A DNA stretch of 64,000 nt from Augochlora pura (taxonomy: Eukaryota > Arthropoda > Insecta > Hymenoptera > Halictidae), in assembly GCF_028453695.1 (NCBI RefSeq), contig NC_135773.1, forward strand, positions 24,539,782 to 24,603,781, written 5' to 3'. How positions within the stretch are numbered: position 1 is the first letter of the stretch; each line of letters begins with the position of its first letter. This document shows, piece by piece, positions 12,241 to 26,074 of this stretch. The notes beneath the pieces are model-generated. The model was not told where the DNA came from, made no database searches, and was given only the letters and a program-made list of their open reading frames with translations. The position numbers and the translations under genes are program-made.

Positions 12241-15200
12241 GTCCGGGTTAGGTATGCCTGCGCTTCCGCGATGAGGGAAATGAGGTTTAGGTTGATTCTT
12301 TTCGCATTCGGATTCCGGCCAGAGACGCGTAGTCGCCATGCCGCATGCCGGTCCGCGTTCGAGCGACCCCCCGGTTATTGTCGCCTTCTGTTTCATACTG
12401 CGGCCTTATTTGTCTGACAATGAAGCGCCGAGGTTCCGAGGAGCGCCGTCGCCTCCTTGGAATTCGAGACATCTGTCTATACGAACTGAAGCAATTACAC
12501 CCCTTTCATGCTGCGAGACGTGTATTGCGAGATTTCAATGATATTGCTATACTAGTCTCGCGCACATACTAGGCTCGCGTAGCCGATTAATGTGAGCAGG
12601 ATCTTTGGTTCATTTTTCGACACAATTATTTTTATATTTATCGAATAATATATATACAGGATGGTTCATGAGATCATTCACTTCGAAAAACTCAACGCAA
12701 CGTCGCAAGGTTTGGGCGCAGAATTATGCCGGAATATTTAATTAATTACATCGAGTCGATACAATAAAGCTTGTCAAAACGAGCCGCATCGTTGCATTCA
12801 TTGTTAGATATTAATTGTATCGCTCGAAACAAAAAGCCATTCGGACACTTCTTCGATTGTCGTACAACAGCATGCAACAATACGTCCAATTACCACGTGA
12901 ATTTAATGAAATAATTCATGCACCGCATTCAACTGTAAACAGTCGACAATATTTGATGCACGCGCGTACCTATATATGGATTTCCATAGAATCGCCCTAG
13001 GAAGTACAATGACGTTCGCATAACTTTAAATGCTGTTACAGGTATCGAGTTCAAAAAATTGTGTTTCGTCATGAACTAACGTAACCTTCGTATTAATACT
13101 GAAAATATTAATTTCCTCAATGGTATCACGCTGACAGAATCGTCGCGCAATTTCCCGGCACGTTTTAAAATTAATCGAGCAAATATCTCGTATACGGAAT
13201 TGTTTTCTATAACTAGAAGAGTCTCGGTCGCAACATATTATAATAACGTCGAAAGATTGTTTTTATAAATCGTTTCCCCTGCAATCATGATTTCTCATAC
13301 AGGCGCAACAAGTTACGAAACGCGATCAACAACTACGCACTCACGTATCGGATATTTTCCCGTATAAAATGTATGCCGATTAATATAAAAACCAATACGA
13401 CGCAGGCTAAAATTTCATCGACGTCACGCGTAAATATTTAAATCACTCTTGCCGATCTCATGAGGAATTCAGAGAAATTTTATCACCCCCCCTCAAGCAC
13501 GTACGAGATGGTTATTGGGATTACCGGTTCATTTTTATCGGTATAATAGTAACGCGTTTACTATATAATAGCAAACGAGAATAATTTTCGATTCTACCAT
13601 CGCTGAAATGAAAACACGAATAGACACGTCGCTGTATTGTTTGTTGTTCCGATCCGCTTTACAATATCTCACCGGTGTGGGAGTGAGAATGCGCACGTCT
13701 ATGCGTACCGAATTTCCGTTAAATATCCTGAAAGCTTCGCGAAATGGAATTCTACCAAATTGAGTGCTATTTTCCTCGCAACTATAACCTACGGGCAATA
13801 AAGCAACGGAATGCATTGAAACAGAAGTAAGTTCCTCTCTGTTATTATCCGCGTGGAAATTCAAGACGGGAACGCCTAATGTTATTCGTTGAATGTTTCT
13901 CAATCGAGCTACGCTTCGTAAAAATTCTAGTCAAATATTAAAAATATATAATATAGAACCGAGTAGAGCTGGGAAACGTTTATCATGCTGCTACACCAGC
14001 TTTTGACATTTTAAATGTCAATTAAATGTCAATTTTAAATGGTGTGTGTTTTTAAAAACTCTGCGAAAATAGCTTTCTCATTAATTTCGATAAATTGTCG
14101 CAGTAATGTAAATAACTCGTCGGTTTTTGTGAAATGAAATTAGTGGTATACCGGCGACGCTGACGCTTTAAACATCTACACCATCGCGAGAGACTGGAAT
14201 CGCATTGACAGTCGTCTGCGAGATACAACTGGGTTTAGCTTAAATCAGATTTCCAACAACCTTAACTTGTCGGTAGTATGCATAGTAACTTCAGAATGTA
14301 TGTAGCATTAATATCAGCTTGAACTCGCGTTACTCGCGTCAGATTTTCGTTAAGTATGTGTGCTGAACACCGCGGATGTTGTAGAATAAGTTACAGCGGG
14401 GGTTGGACCGGGAGTTCTGAAAATTAGAGGCTTGTTAGAAATTAATTTAGTAACGTAATACGATAAGTAAATGTGATGCTTAAGGTGTATTCGAAGCTTC
14501 TATTGTCTCGCTTCTTGCAGGGAGTTTGAAACTGCGACGGAATCGGATGACGAAATCGTTGTAGGTTATATCAAATTCTCTCGAAGCTAATTTTTTCCAC
14601 GATCGTGGATGTAATTGAACCTAATATTTTTCTTTCTAACATTTCAAGCGTTCTAGCCTTAAGCATCAGCAGCTAGATAATAAAATAAGAATATTTATAG
14701 TATATACAGAAGTATTAACAGAAGCTGCGCCATCCTAGAAAACTCGAAAACAATAGACACGAATCGCGCGCAATTTCGCAATGGCCTTACACCGCTGTAG
14801 GGTAAATCTCTCAAACGAAACGACAGAATCGGAATTGCCGGGCTCGCGAGAGGCTCTTTAATGCGCGCTGACAAAGGTTCGTCTCCTGCGCCGCTTAATA
14901 AATTTCGAAGTCGGCTGGCGGGGAGCGGGGGGGCTGGCGCCGAAGCGTTTCGCGATCGACAACAACGCGGCGATGAGGAGAGGAGACTCGCGACCGGGAT
15001 TGTTAATCTTCCCTCGAACGGGCTGTAATTGAAAGTCAATTTCCACGGGAGCACGAGTAGGTCGCGGGAGGCTCGCCTCTCTCTTTTTTTTCTTCCATGC
15101 CGTTGGCCTGCGCCGCGGAACTGTTTCCGCCGTCGAAAAGAGCACACGGCTTTTTTTCAACCGCGCCTCCTCTTTATCTCCATCGTCGAGTAACCGTTTT

Positions 15201-15365
15201 TGCAAAAGCGCCGGCGGAGCATCGCGATAACTGGAGAAATTATCCGGGCCCGTGCGAGAGCAAAGCTTTCCGAACGGCGTGTTTCAGATTCAACGGTGGA
15301 TAAAGTGTCCATTCATTCTCGCGAAACCTGCTCCCGGAAAATACACACAGTCGGGCTCTGCTCTT

Positions 15366-15495
15366 AGAGAGGGAGCGAGAGAGAGAGAGAGGGAGGGAGG
15401 GACGAGGGGAAACGGCAAGAGTGAGAGACAGAGAAAAGAGAGGGAGAGAAAAAAAAGGGAAAGGGAGGAAAAGGAGCCGGGGAGAGAGAAGGGAC
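15366..15495 (+). repeat. GA-rich purine tract
   Basis: About 130 bases of nearly pure purine on the + strand (gagaga, gggag and aaaagg motifs). It translates to Arg/Glu/Lys-rich low complexity in several frames; those ORFs are artefacts. Confidence 0.85.
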
Positions 15496-17695
15496 GACAA
15501 ACGTAGCCGCGATCGTCGAATAGCGATCCGTAGTTCCTTATCGGGGGTGCGTTTCCTTTCGATATCTCGGGAGGAAGATCTAGCTAGTTCGCGCCGAACC
15601 GTGCCAACGGAAGGGAGGCGAAACTGCGACGGATCCGTGCCGCGCGTTTCCTGATTTTTATCGTCGGGCGCAATTTACGAGACAGAAAGAGAAAATGAAG
15701 AGGGGAAACGGGTAATTTCTATGGACGGTACCTTTCGGACGTCTGTATGGAAACGTCGGATAATCAAAGCTCTCCCGACGGCTATCGAAGCCGAGGGTAT
15801 TTCCGAGGCACACCTTCCTCTGGAAACAGATTTGTTACCGGGACAGATCCGATGGGGTAGAAATGCTCTCTTGTCGGTAAAGAATTAATACTGTTACGGC
15901 GAATTCTCATAAACGGGTCGGTGGAACGTGATATTGCTCCGAAGTGGACAACCCCTAAGGAAATAGCTGAAGATATGGGTTGTCACGGGTGTAACGTTGA
16001 CCCTTTCCGCTCCGCTCTCGGTTTTTAAGAGAGACAAGAGACAGGTATAAGTAGGCCATCAATTACGCGCGCGACCATTTTTATTATTAACCTGGAACGT
16101 CGAATGAAGTGGACAAGTTCCCAACTCTAAATAAGTTTTATTATATATTACGCGCACTTTAATGAATTAAACTACTTCTTCTAATGCTATAAATATCCGT
16201 TTGCGTCTGGTGAAACGGAAATAGAATGCTAACGAAGAAGGGATTAAACTCGCTGGATATCGTCCATTGAATGCACAGTGGAACCGCGTACCCGATATAA
16301 ATCGTTTATACCTTTTTCTCGGTTCAATTTCTCATTTTGCCGGCCGCGGCATAAGCTGCTCCTTTGAAATATTATCAGCAAACATATATACATTTCGTTC
16401 TGCGATTAGAAGAAAGATATTTCTCAGTAGTGCCTTTATGCGCCGCGCAACGTTCAATTGGACGTGTGGTTAATGAGTATGGAAATTCGCGGATGCTTCA
16501 CGAGTTGAATAACTAGCAGTGAACCGGCAACACGCGCGCATATACGTATGATATAAACTGCATTGTCCGGCCGAGCACATTATAGAGAAAGTATTGCTGC
16601 TGTTAAATAACACGCGACAATAATTGCGCTTCCGAAAGCATGCGAAACCGTTCTATTTATTCAAAACGTGAATCCCCGCGTGAAGTGGAATAATAGCGTC
16701 TCGTTCGTCGAACCCTCGTTAATTAAACTCTCTGATTATTTTTGGAAATAGCTTTTCACACGCGTCGCTAATATTTTACAAGAAATTTTCTTCTAAACAT
16801 TTTTCATGGAAAGACCTTGTAACTGTAAATAGAATGTTAATCACGGCCGAGAACTAAACAAAAGGCGCAGGCAATTGGTCACCGCGCTAAGGACACTCGC
16901 GAACGGAAGTTTCGTCGCGACGCGTAATCGTCCGCAGGAGCAAGTAATTTCTGCAATTATAAAACACAATAATTTAGATCGCTAATTCGCGACCGCGTGC
17001 ACAGAATTCTCTCCGCTCTCATCAAGTTTACTGTTACACAATTTTGGATGCTTGAACAACAATTAAACGTGCACGTAATTGGATGCCGACCGTGTGTACG
17101 CATAGTTCGCGGAAACAAGCATTCTGCCCATCGGGTTTCTACTTCTCTCGAAAAAACTGTGCACAGAAAATCCGCGCGCAGAAAACGACGCGGAGAATTG
17201 AAATTGATATTTTACAACCAGCCGCGTTCCCGTAATAATACATATTCAATGGTTCATTAACTAAAGTCTTCGTGTATTAATTTCATAAAATTTGATACGC
17301 CGCGCAATGCAAATGTACGCGAGCACACGATGAAAGTAGTAATTACAAATTAATTGTTAATGCAAACGCGATATCGTTCGCTTGAATTTTTCAATCGCGC
17401 TTTTATGGCGTCATGCAATATGCGATAAATCAAACATTCACGAAAGCAACGGTAATGTGTAATATATTGTTTCAACAAACAACCGATCGTTGCATGTAAA
17501 ATGTAGTAGAATATTACATTAACAATTTACTAGGTTTCAACAAAACCGTAAACGATGAACGGGGTTGCAATCTATTAACATTAAATACGTGAAAGATTCA
17601 AATTATATAATTTAACTTGATTTGTAAGAAATTAGCTGAACGATTCTTCGAACTGTGTAAATAATTTTCATTTACTTCGTCAATAGCCGGCACGA

Positions 17696-17947
17696 TTAAG
17701 CCCTTGCACTATAATAACGAGTCAGACTCGTGACAAACATTTCTTACATAATTTAATAAATACGATTGCCAATCGGTTTCTATTAAATCGAAACAAAATT
17801 TGAATCTTCCGTCATAAAAATCTGGGATTTAACGTGAATTAAGACAATCGCCAAACAAAAATCCTCCTGGTGCATCAAGCTAATTATTAAGGACGAACAA
17901 GTGCTAATCAACGCAGTTCTAAAAGATATCATAGTGCAAGGGGTTAA
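17696..17947. mobile_element. piggyBac-like MITE, 252 bp
   Basis: Both ends are TTAA, the target duplicated by piggyBac transposons. Inside them are inverted termini: left GCCCTTGCACTATAATA, right (reverse complement) CCCCTTGCACTATGATA, 15 of 17 bases matching. A subterminal palindrome-like block, cgagtcagactcg, lies about 20 bp inside the left end. The interior carries no transposase ORF, so this is a non-autonomous element that would depend on a piggyBac transposase elsewhere. The element at 38544-38794 shares the cgagtcNgactcg block and is a relative. Confidence 0.8.
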
Positions 17948-20900
17948 GCCTGTCAATGATGCACGGAATGTCAAAGTTTGAATGCGGGCTGGTGTATGCG
18001 TGCAGCCGCGGTGCACCGACCGATGCACACTGGTTCACGCCGCAAAGAATGTGCATCTTTGAACGACTTTATCGGCTCGGCGCCACGGTAGCCGACGCCG
18101 CGGTGCCGCCGCCTACTGTCTCGGAACAGTAAGAAGGCCAACCTCTTGATACTGCCTCGAAACACTCGTTAATCTCTGGTCCAGGAACAGGGGACGTGGA
18201 ACGGGAAAGAGAACTGTAAGCTCCCGCAAGAAATCCTCCAGGAGAGACCCTTTTCCTCTCCCTATACATATAGGAAAGCAAATAGGTACGCCGTTAGGAA
18301 TGGCCGAACGTGACCCGATCATTTCCCTTTTACAGGTTTCGCCTGACCCGTACATGGACGATGGAATTATTTCCTCGGACCCGAATACTAATCTCTACGC
18401 AATCTGTCGTATCAATTTTATTACGAGCCGCTAGATAAGAGTAAGCGTTCTTTTACATAGCAATATATATGAGATTCGCCTCGAAAATGGAAGAACCAGA
18501 ATGGTTTGATGAATTATCTAGAGCGCTGGAGAACAACTCGCAAGGAACAGTTCCGAGGAGCGCGGACCATTTATTTCATTTCCAAGACCGGTCCCGCCGA
18601 CGAGTTCAACGTCGAAACTTGGATCATTTGTTAAAAAATGGCAATTCGTAATGCGTTTCCATGATGAGGTCGCTATAACACTTTTCCATCGTATTATTCT
18701 GTGGTTCGCAATGAACTACTTCAAACGTTCTATTATTTTTATTCCACAAACCACCCAATGCAGTTTCAACGAGAACAGATTTCTCCGTCGCAAGAAGAAA
18801 CAATTCATTAAAATCGCTTTTCACGATGATACAGTGATCGGCAATGAAAGCGAACGAAAGGAAAAGAATTTCGTTGCGTAACCCGTTTTACCATCGATAT
18901 GAGTTTACCATCGTTTTCGCATCGAAGTTTCATCCGCGCCGCTGGAATTCGACAGAATCTGTTCCCGCTTTGCCAAACGTGGTAACACCGCGTTAAACGA
19001 CGCACGAAAACGCGACGACGCGGCCCAGACAAGCGTCGATGTAATAGTTTCATTTCCAACGGGAAGACTCGCGAAACCTGGCTTTTCATTTGCTTCCAGA
19101 CAAACGATGAAGAATTACCGCGGCCCATTCCCGAGGAGGCAAATGAAATATCTGCACGCGGCGGCGTCGGCCGGAGAGTGCATATTCACCAGGGACCCAC
19201 CAATTGTCATCTTCCGCGGACCAGCGAAGCAGCGCGGGTTGGTTCGTTAGAAGAAAAAAGATCGACCGGTTCTCGCGGCAGTAAAATGGAAAAACTAGCC
19301 CTGGCGGAGGATAATTAGTGCTTTCGCGAAAACAGCCGGCGGATACTTGCCCGGGGAAGTGTTCAGCGTCCACAAAACCCTCCACTTTACCTAATTGCGT
19401 CCTTAAATCATCAAGCCATTACGCAATTGCCATCTCTTACGGTCTGAAGATCAATGCCTCCGCCACCCCAGTTCAGCCCCCCCCCCCCCTCTTATATACG
19501 TAAGAAACAGCGCCGGGCTCATAACCGGGGATAACGAATCCCATCGTTCTGTAAGTTTAGTCGAAAGTGTCTCTCGTCCGCCGCCGGTAAACTCATTGTT
19601 AGGCGTCTATTGTAAGCGACCAAGCACCCACGTCCATCCCCCGTACACCGCCCCACCCCGCCCGCGCGACCCACGCCCCCCGCGCGCCCCTCGCGCTCGA
19701 ACGAACTGTGCAAACTTTCGCGTTTCCTTGGAAGAGGTAGACATAGGGGACACACAATCTTCTCGAACTGTAAACACAGCCACAAGCTGCTGGTTCCGCT
19801 GCTGGTAAATAGGTTCTTCAAGCGCATAATATCACCTGGAAAGTCGATCGAGTTACGACGTTCAAGTGATACCCCGGGCCGGGATCGAGAAGTTCGGCAA
19901 ATTTCCCTCGTATTGTGTGTATCGGGACTAAATAGGAACTTGGGGAAATTCTATTGAACCGTTCGCAAACACGATTGCGACCGGTCGCGTACCGAAAGAG
20001 GATCCAGGAATTTTACCAAGCGATTGGTAACGCTCCGGCACCGTTACACCTCGCGACTCCTGGCTCGATCGTCGCAGAATTTCTGATCCATTGGGTTTTT
20101 TTTCCAATCGTCGCCGTTTCGATAATATTCGTGATCTAATCGAAATAGTTCAAACTCCATTCGAACGACAATTTTTTTCCATAACACGACTTGGATAGAA
20201 TGTGAAACAGGCGCTACGGATATTTATTCATTATTCGAAATGGCTCTGCAAAGCTCAGCTAAATTGCACGCGAATTTCAATCTTGCTTTTTCAAAAACTC
20301 CGACAGTGCGGTAATTGCATAATGTGTTTGCACATTTCGATGCTTTGAAATTTCGTTCAAAGTTCAGTTTTCTGTTTCGATTTTCATATATATACGCGTA
20401 CACGTGGAGTGGCCGCGCTCTTCTATCAATTTTCCCTTCGCTCTATCGTAATATTCAAATAGCGGTAATATTGCAATCAGAAATTCCAAGTTTATTGCTA
20501 CGAATAAGTTCCAATAAGATTGAAGAATGTTCTGATTTCAAAGAAACTTTAAAACTCCAAACGAAACTATTATTTCGAATAATATTTTAGACACATTTTA
20601 TCGAAAATTAAACATTTGATTTCCAAAAGCTTCTACAAAAGCACAATAGCGAACGGAATTCGAAAAATTTCTGAAAATTCACGAGCTACATTATTATATG
20701 CAAGTTATTATATGCGACAGCTTTTTTGTTTTCAGAAACGTTCTCATATTATAAATTCCAATGAGAACATGTGCAGAGTTTTTACTATATTTTTACTCTT
20801 ATGTTCTAACAAAAAATATTTGTCTCGCAAAGACATTGATAAAATAATTTCCAAAACAGGTTAATCTTATTATCAACTATTTTCTTATCAACTATCACCG

Positions 20901-21172
20901 TGGCCAACAAATATCTTACGCCGTATGGCTTTCAGTAACCCAGCAATAATTTCCAATCGAATCAATGAGCGTGATGATCATATTCGTTTTTGGTTTAACG
21001 GGTCCCCTGCAGCCAGCAGCGGAATTAGTTGGGGGGAGTGAGCCGGATAGAAAGACGAGCTGGAACTGAGCAGGACATAGGGTAAAAGAATGGAATCGGA
21101 AAGAGGAAATAATGAGATAGAAGGGGGGATGGTGAGTGCGTGGTTGGAGGAGTGGGGCATCGATGGTGGTAG

Positions 21173-21309
21173 GGAGAATGAGAGAGAGAGAGAGATAAAG
21201 ATATAGATATAGATAGAGAGAAGGATAGTTGATAGGGAAAGAGAGATATAGAGGTAGAGAAAGAGAGAGTGAAGGAAATAGAGATCGAGAAAAAGAGAGC
21301 TAGAAATAC

Positions 21310-21346
<37 letters not shown>

Positions 21347-21480
21347 AAAGAAAGGAACAGAGACAAAATGCGTAGGAGAGATAAAGAGAGGAACAGCTAG
21401 ATAGAGAAAGAGCGAGAGAGAGAGAGATTGGAGAAAGAGAAAGATAGAGAAGTTGAAATAAAGCCGAACGGAGAAAGAGG
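21173..21480 (+). repeat. GA/GATA-rich purine tract
   Basis: About 300 bases of mostly purine with GA runs, GATA/gatag steps and several clean (GA)n blocks. Ser/Leu-rich ORFs on the minus strand here are translations of the complementary pyrimidine tract. Confidence 0.9.
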
Positions 21481-23561
21481 AGAGGGTCGTTTGAAGCGGT
21501 TTTTTTCCCGCGTGTACGTAGGTACAGGGCAGCAACACGTCGCTCGTTGTGTGCTGGGAATACCGACCCTTACACGATTAATCACTGCCACGTAGCCCTG
21601 CGCTCCCCCACAGAAAGAAACGAGAAAAGCTCGCGGGAAGAGAGAAGGAGCGAAGGAAGAGAGGGGGGTGGGACCGCGGGTGGACTGTATATATTTCGAC
21701 TCGTATACCACTGACACTTTGGACAGGAGATGCTTTATTGCCAAGCGAGTGCGGTTCAGTCGCATTTTCGTACTGGACTAGCCGGATAAAGTGCAAACGT
21801 TTACCAGTCCACTGAGAAACATGAGCCGATGTTAAAGGAGGGACGTGAGGCGATTAAAGTTGACAAAATTTTCTTGAGAACTGTTAACGTTGGACAGCCG
21901 CTTACGTTTTATAGCTGCCGGATTTGCATTTCACTGCGCGAAAACGTGTCAAAGTGGTGAGAGCGCTACGCGTCGGTTTTATTAGGCTGGTCGATAAATT
22001 TTTCTCGATTTTTATGGAAAGTTGCTACGTATCGCGTTCTTACTATTCATTGTTTAATAAGATTAAAAAAAAATATGATTATTCGAAGCAATACCGATAG
22101 AAATGCCAGGTTTAGATTGTTCATAGCTCGCGAAGTTTCTGCGCGAAACGACGCTGTTCCGATGATCGAGCACGCGCAGACAATACAAACACCGCGGACT
22201 CGAAAATTTGTCTATCCATTCTTTGATCGTTGCTTGTTCGGAAAACATCGGGGACGCTTGCCACGTGAAATTCTTGTCGTTACGGAAAGGAAATGAAGTC
22301 TCCTCTTTGACGTAGCGTAACGGCGAGAAACAAGACAGGCTTTAAAAGCTTGCCGAAACAATTTTCGGGATGAGGCAGACGACGATAAATCGTAAGCGCC
22401 GCACGGCGGAACACCGTAGAAAGAAAACAGTCTTCCGAGCATTTGTTATTCCAGCATCGTGCCGCCCGGGTATATCTATAAAACTGCGTACATCGAGGGA
22501 GAATGCCACTTTGAAAACTGTTGTCGTGTTTTCCGTGGGTACGCGACATTACAAAGTAATTCGCGTGTGTTCGATGCACGCTCGCTGCCTCCTACAGAGT
22601 TTTACACGGTGCCCGGCCAAACTTTCAGTTTCATATTATTATTCCGCGTGCAACAACGGCGAACGCGTAACGACAGATAAAAATATATGCGGTCTGTTTT
22701 CTCGCTGCGTCGTCCGTTGCATTTCTTTTTTTTTCTTTTTTTTTTCATCGAACCAATCGATGGATTTAGAGTATTCACGGGATTATAAGGGAGTCGCTTT
22801 AATCTGGATTCGATGATCCGTTCGTTGCCTTTAAAGTGAATTGATTTAGTTGATGGATTTAGTGAATAGATAGTCTCTCGATTTTTCTACCATGCCAACA
22901 AATTGCATCTTTTCAAAATAATTGTGTACTCGTCTATTAAATGAATTGCTCTAATATACCAAAGAAAGTTATTTCCCTTCAAGAGATGCGCGAATACTTG
23001 CTGCATCGACTGTGAAAGCATATTCGTCTGATTGCTATAACCTGGAGGCCAGTTGTAGCTAACTGACACACGCGTTGTTTCTCTTTCATTTTCTCTATGA
23101 CCCAGAGGCACGAACGCATTGAATTGCATTTTGCTTTGTTAGTACCTGTTTCAAAAGTATACAATATCGAAATCCCGGTGGCGGGAATCGCAAATTTTTG
23201 CCAAAGGAATGAAATTGCATCCAGCATGGGCCCATTAACAAACTTGTCCGTGTTTAACAAAGTTTCCAAGCGCGCGGTGTACATAATTTTCGCACGGTAT
23301 TGATTTTTATAATATTCGATTTTCCGTTAACGACAACAATGTCACGCTCATTCCCGTCCTATAATTTAGCCGGCGGAGGTTACTGCAACGATGAACGGAC
23401 GTTATTTAGTAACCAAATAACCATTCTCGTTTTTGCTAGAAACCGCGCGGCTGCCGCTGACAGCTCCAATCTGTTGCAACATACGAATCCTGGTAAAATT
23501 CCCGTTCAAATGAAAGTGTGGAAGTATTGATAACCTTGTTATTGTAATCCTAGCCCGGCGT

Positions 23562-23577
23562 GCGCGCGCGCGCGCGC
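23562..23577. repeat. (GC)8 alternating run
   Basis: Sixteen alternating G and C bases, a sequence type known to adopt Z-DNA under supercoiling. A shorter CG run lies near 24970-24985. Confidence 0.9.
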
Positions 23578-25162
23578 TGGCGGGAACAAAGAGAAAAAGG
23601 AGTCCGCAGTTCTCGGTAGTTAGAATTCGGAATTAACAACGAGATACACAGAGGTTAACGATACCATTCCGCCGGCAGAAGGAATCGCGGGCGAACGAAA
23701 AAAGAGTGCGGCGCAACCAACGAACATTCGCTTAATGATATCCTCGATAATATTCCGGAAACAGTCGTTGCGCGCCGCTACTTTTTAATAACAAGCGCGC
23801 TCTTGCGAACGGAACGCTCAATGGGAAACGTAACACGATCGAAAATTTGATAACAGGACGTCAAGTTCCCGCGGAAAATACTGCAGCGGGAACCGACGGT
23901 GTTTTTCCGACACCGATAATCAGACTTAATGGGAAACAAAAATCATTTCCATCGTTCGCAATAAACGCGAGCCGAACAAAAATTCCTCTCATTTCTTAAC
24001 AACTATTTAGTAACAGAATTGCTAGTTACACAGAGAAAAATTGTCAGAAATTCTTTCGACATTCTTATCGTTTGAAATTCCATCGCTAAAAAGACAATTT
24101 CTTAGACGTCGTTCAACAACCTAACCGCTCCAAGAATCTAGTATACACTTTGCAGAGCACAGATTTTGCTAGGTAACAAATAAACCTATCGACTCCACCA
24201 CCGTATCTCCTAAAAATTCCTTAAAGTATTAGTCTATTAATATCGCATAATTTCGAAGAAACCGATGGCAGGGTTACCCCGGTTGCCTGGTTCGCATAGC
24301 GTGCAGTATAAAGACCCCACTCTGCTCGCGGTAGACGAAAAAGGAAGCCGAGGAGAGGAGCCCGGGCATCAAGCGAGGGGAAGGAAGAGGAGAGAAAAAT
24401 CGTCGGGGCAAAGAGAAAAATTGGACAGTCGTTGAAGTGCGTAACGGTGCGTCGCCCAATATTTCTGGCGGGACGATCTCCCTGGTAGGTTTTTACGCAT
24501 CCACCCTCTTTTTACCGTGGGTCCATAGCTGCTTCTCGATATTCCTCGATACGGGCGCGGCCCGCTCGTCGGTGTATCGCATAAGTTAGATTTCCGAGGC
24601 TGTGGTCGGCCGGTGTTGGTAACCCATACATTTCTCGCGAGGCAGCAAGTAGACCGGGGACAGACAGGAGGGGTCCTAGCTCTCTGTGTCTGGCTCGAAG
24701 TGTGCAGCCGCTGTGCGTATACCGTGTAGCGGCGTGATAAAACGGTGAAAGGGGGCGAAACGAGCGGTCTACGATAATTCGAACGACTTTATTTCCCGGG
24801 GTTGGTGAAAGGGCGCGAAGTCTATTCTCGACCAAAGAACTAACCCGATTTTGGTGGCGCGCTCGGGCGGTCTGGTTGTCCTATTAGAGCGCAATCACGC
24901 GAATCCCGGCGGCCAGAGCGTCGCCGGGACTCCTCCTCGAAACTCCGTTACATCGGTGAACGAGGATGCGGCGCGCGCGCGCGCGGTCTTATGCACTCGG
25001 GGCGGAACGGCGATACGGATAAACGATGCGGCGGTAACGAATGATGTCTCCGTAATATTTCAAACGGGTTCTCGCGCTGCCTTTCGACCGCCCCGCCGTG
25101 TCCCCCTTTTTCTTCTAGGCACTTCCGGGGTCAAGATTCACGAGACACGAGAAAGGAAGAGG

Positions 25163-25164
<2 letters not shown>

Positions 25165-25193
<29 letters not shown>
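25165..25193. repeat. (GA)n microsatellite
   Basis: GA run of about 14 units inside a CpG-rich block. It produces an Arg-Glu repeat in an otherwise featureless ORF. Confidence 0.9.
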
Positions 25194-25197
<4 letters not shown>

Positions 25198-25671
25198 AAA
25201 GCGAAATAAAGAAAGGCGACAAAGGCCGGGCAAAAGAATGGGCCAGGAAAAGATAAATTGGGATCACGGATGCGTTTTCGTAAAGGCAGTAGTCGCTGCT
25301 GACCTGTTCGCGATGTTCTTAACGAATACGCGTGCTTGTTCGCGTGGATGTGGATCCACCCGGCGGCTGCGTGTGTATGTGTGTGTGGCTGTAAGGAAAT
25401 TGTTCGTCGAAAGTTTAAGGAGCGCGAGCTGAGAAATGGTGCTCGACAAAAGAAACAAAGACTTTACAGATTACGAATGCTTTTACGAAACATTAGAAAC
25501 GTTTTCGCTGAAAAGATTCTTGCACGATATACGGATTATAAAATTTGTTTCTCAACTGGTTAACTGTGTTATAAATCGTCGCGGCGCGATATGTTGCCAT
25601 TTCCGGTAAAAGTGAAACACGCGCTACGAAACACATATAATAGCTGCTGGACAAAAATTGAAATACGTGCC

Positions 25672-26070
25672 AAGTAGAAATGGGAATCTATGACCAGACG
25701 CGGCAGTCAATAGCTGCCGCGCAGTAACTCAAGTAACTGTTAAGTGGAAATGGCAACCAATGACTAGACACGACGCTCGATACCGAACTGGCAACAGTTG
25801 AAGTACGGGTTAAATAGAAAGGGCAACCAATGACCAGACAAGGTAGTCAATACCCATCGGAACAACACTTTAAGCCCATGTTAAGTAGAAATGGCAACCA
25901 GCGACCAGACGCGACAATCAATAGCCATCCGGCAACAATTCAAGTACATGTTAAGTAGAAATGGCATTCGGTGATCAGGCGATAGCCAAACGGTAACAGT
26001 CAATGCACCTGCTAAGTAGAAATGCCAGGTAAGGACTGGACGCGACGCGTCGCAACACTTTGAAGACAAT
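25672..26070. repeat. ~70-bp minisatellite, about 6 degenerate units
   Basis: The motif aagtagaaatggcaacca (with variants) begins at 25672, 25742, 25812, 25883, 25953 and 26014, giving steps of 70, 70, 71, 70 and 61 bp. Each unit continues with a gaccagacgcgac-like block, then caatagcc and ggcaaca. The units are diverged, so the array is old. It ends directly against the MITE at 26075. Confidence 0.9.
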
Positions 26071-26074
26071 CTTT

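Larger units (their letters stand above)
10671..17695. other. Non-coding stretch, no gene seen
   Basis: Apart from repeat copy B and a purine tract, this 7 kb holds no supported gene. AT-rich DNA dominates 12.6-14.7 kb. A GC-rich island spans about 14.8-15.9 kb with ORFs to 150 codons that lack known domains. An imperfect 17-base palindrome (tgacattttaaatgtca) sits at 14004-14020. Confidence 0.55.
17948..25671. other. Non-coding stretch, no gene seen
   Basis: No recognisable gene. It holds C-rich DNA at about 19.47-19.70 kb (including a 13-base C run), a long purine tract, an alternating GC run and a CpG-rich block at about 24.3-25.4 kb. The 193-codon + ORF at 24851-25432 runs through a GA microsatellite and shows no domain. 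A 62-codon ORF at 18469-18651 is discussed as a weak candidate in the findings. Confidence 0.5.

Noticed and set aside
12598..12640. tcatttttcgacac, shared with the first satellite monomer
   Set aside because: Only 14 bases match and the flanks do not align, so this is probably coincidence.
21025..21538. Leu/Ser-rich minus-strand ORFs of 113-186 codons
   Set aside because: They are translations of the pyrimidine strand of a GA-rich tract.
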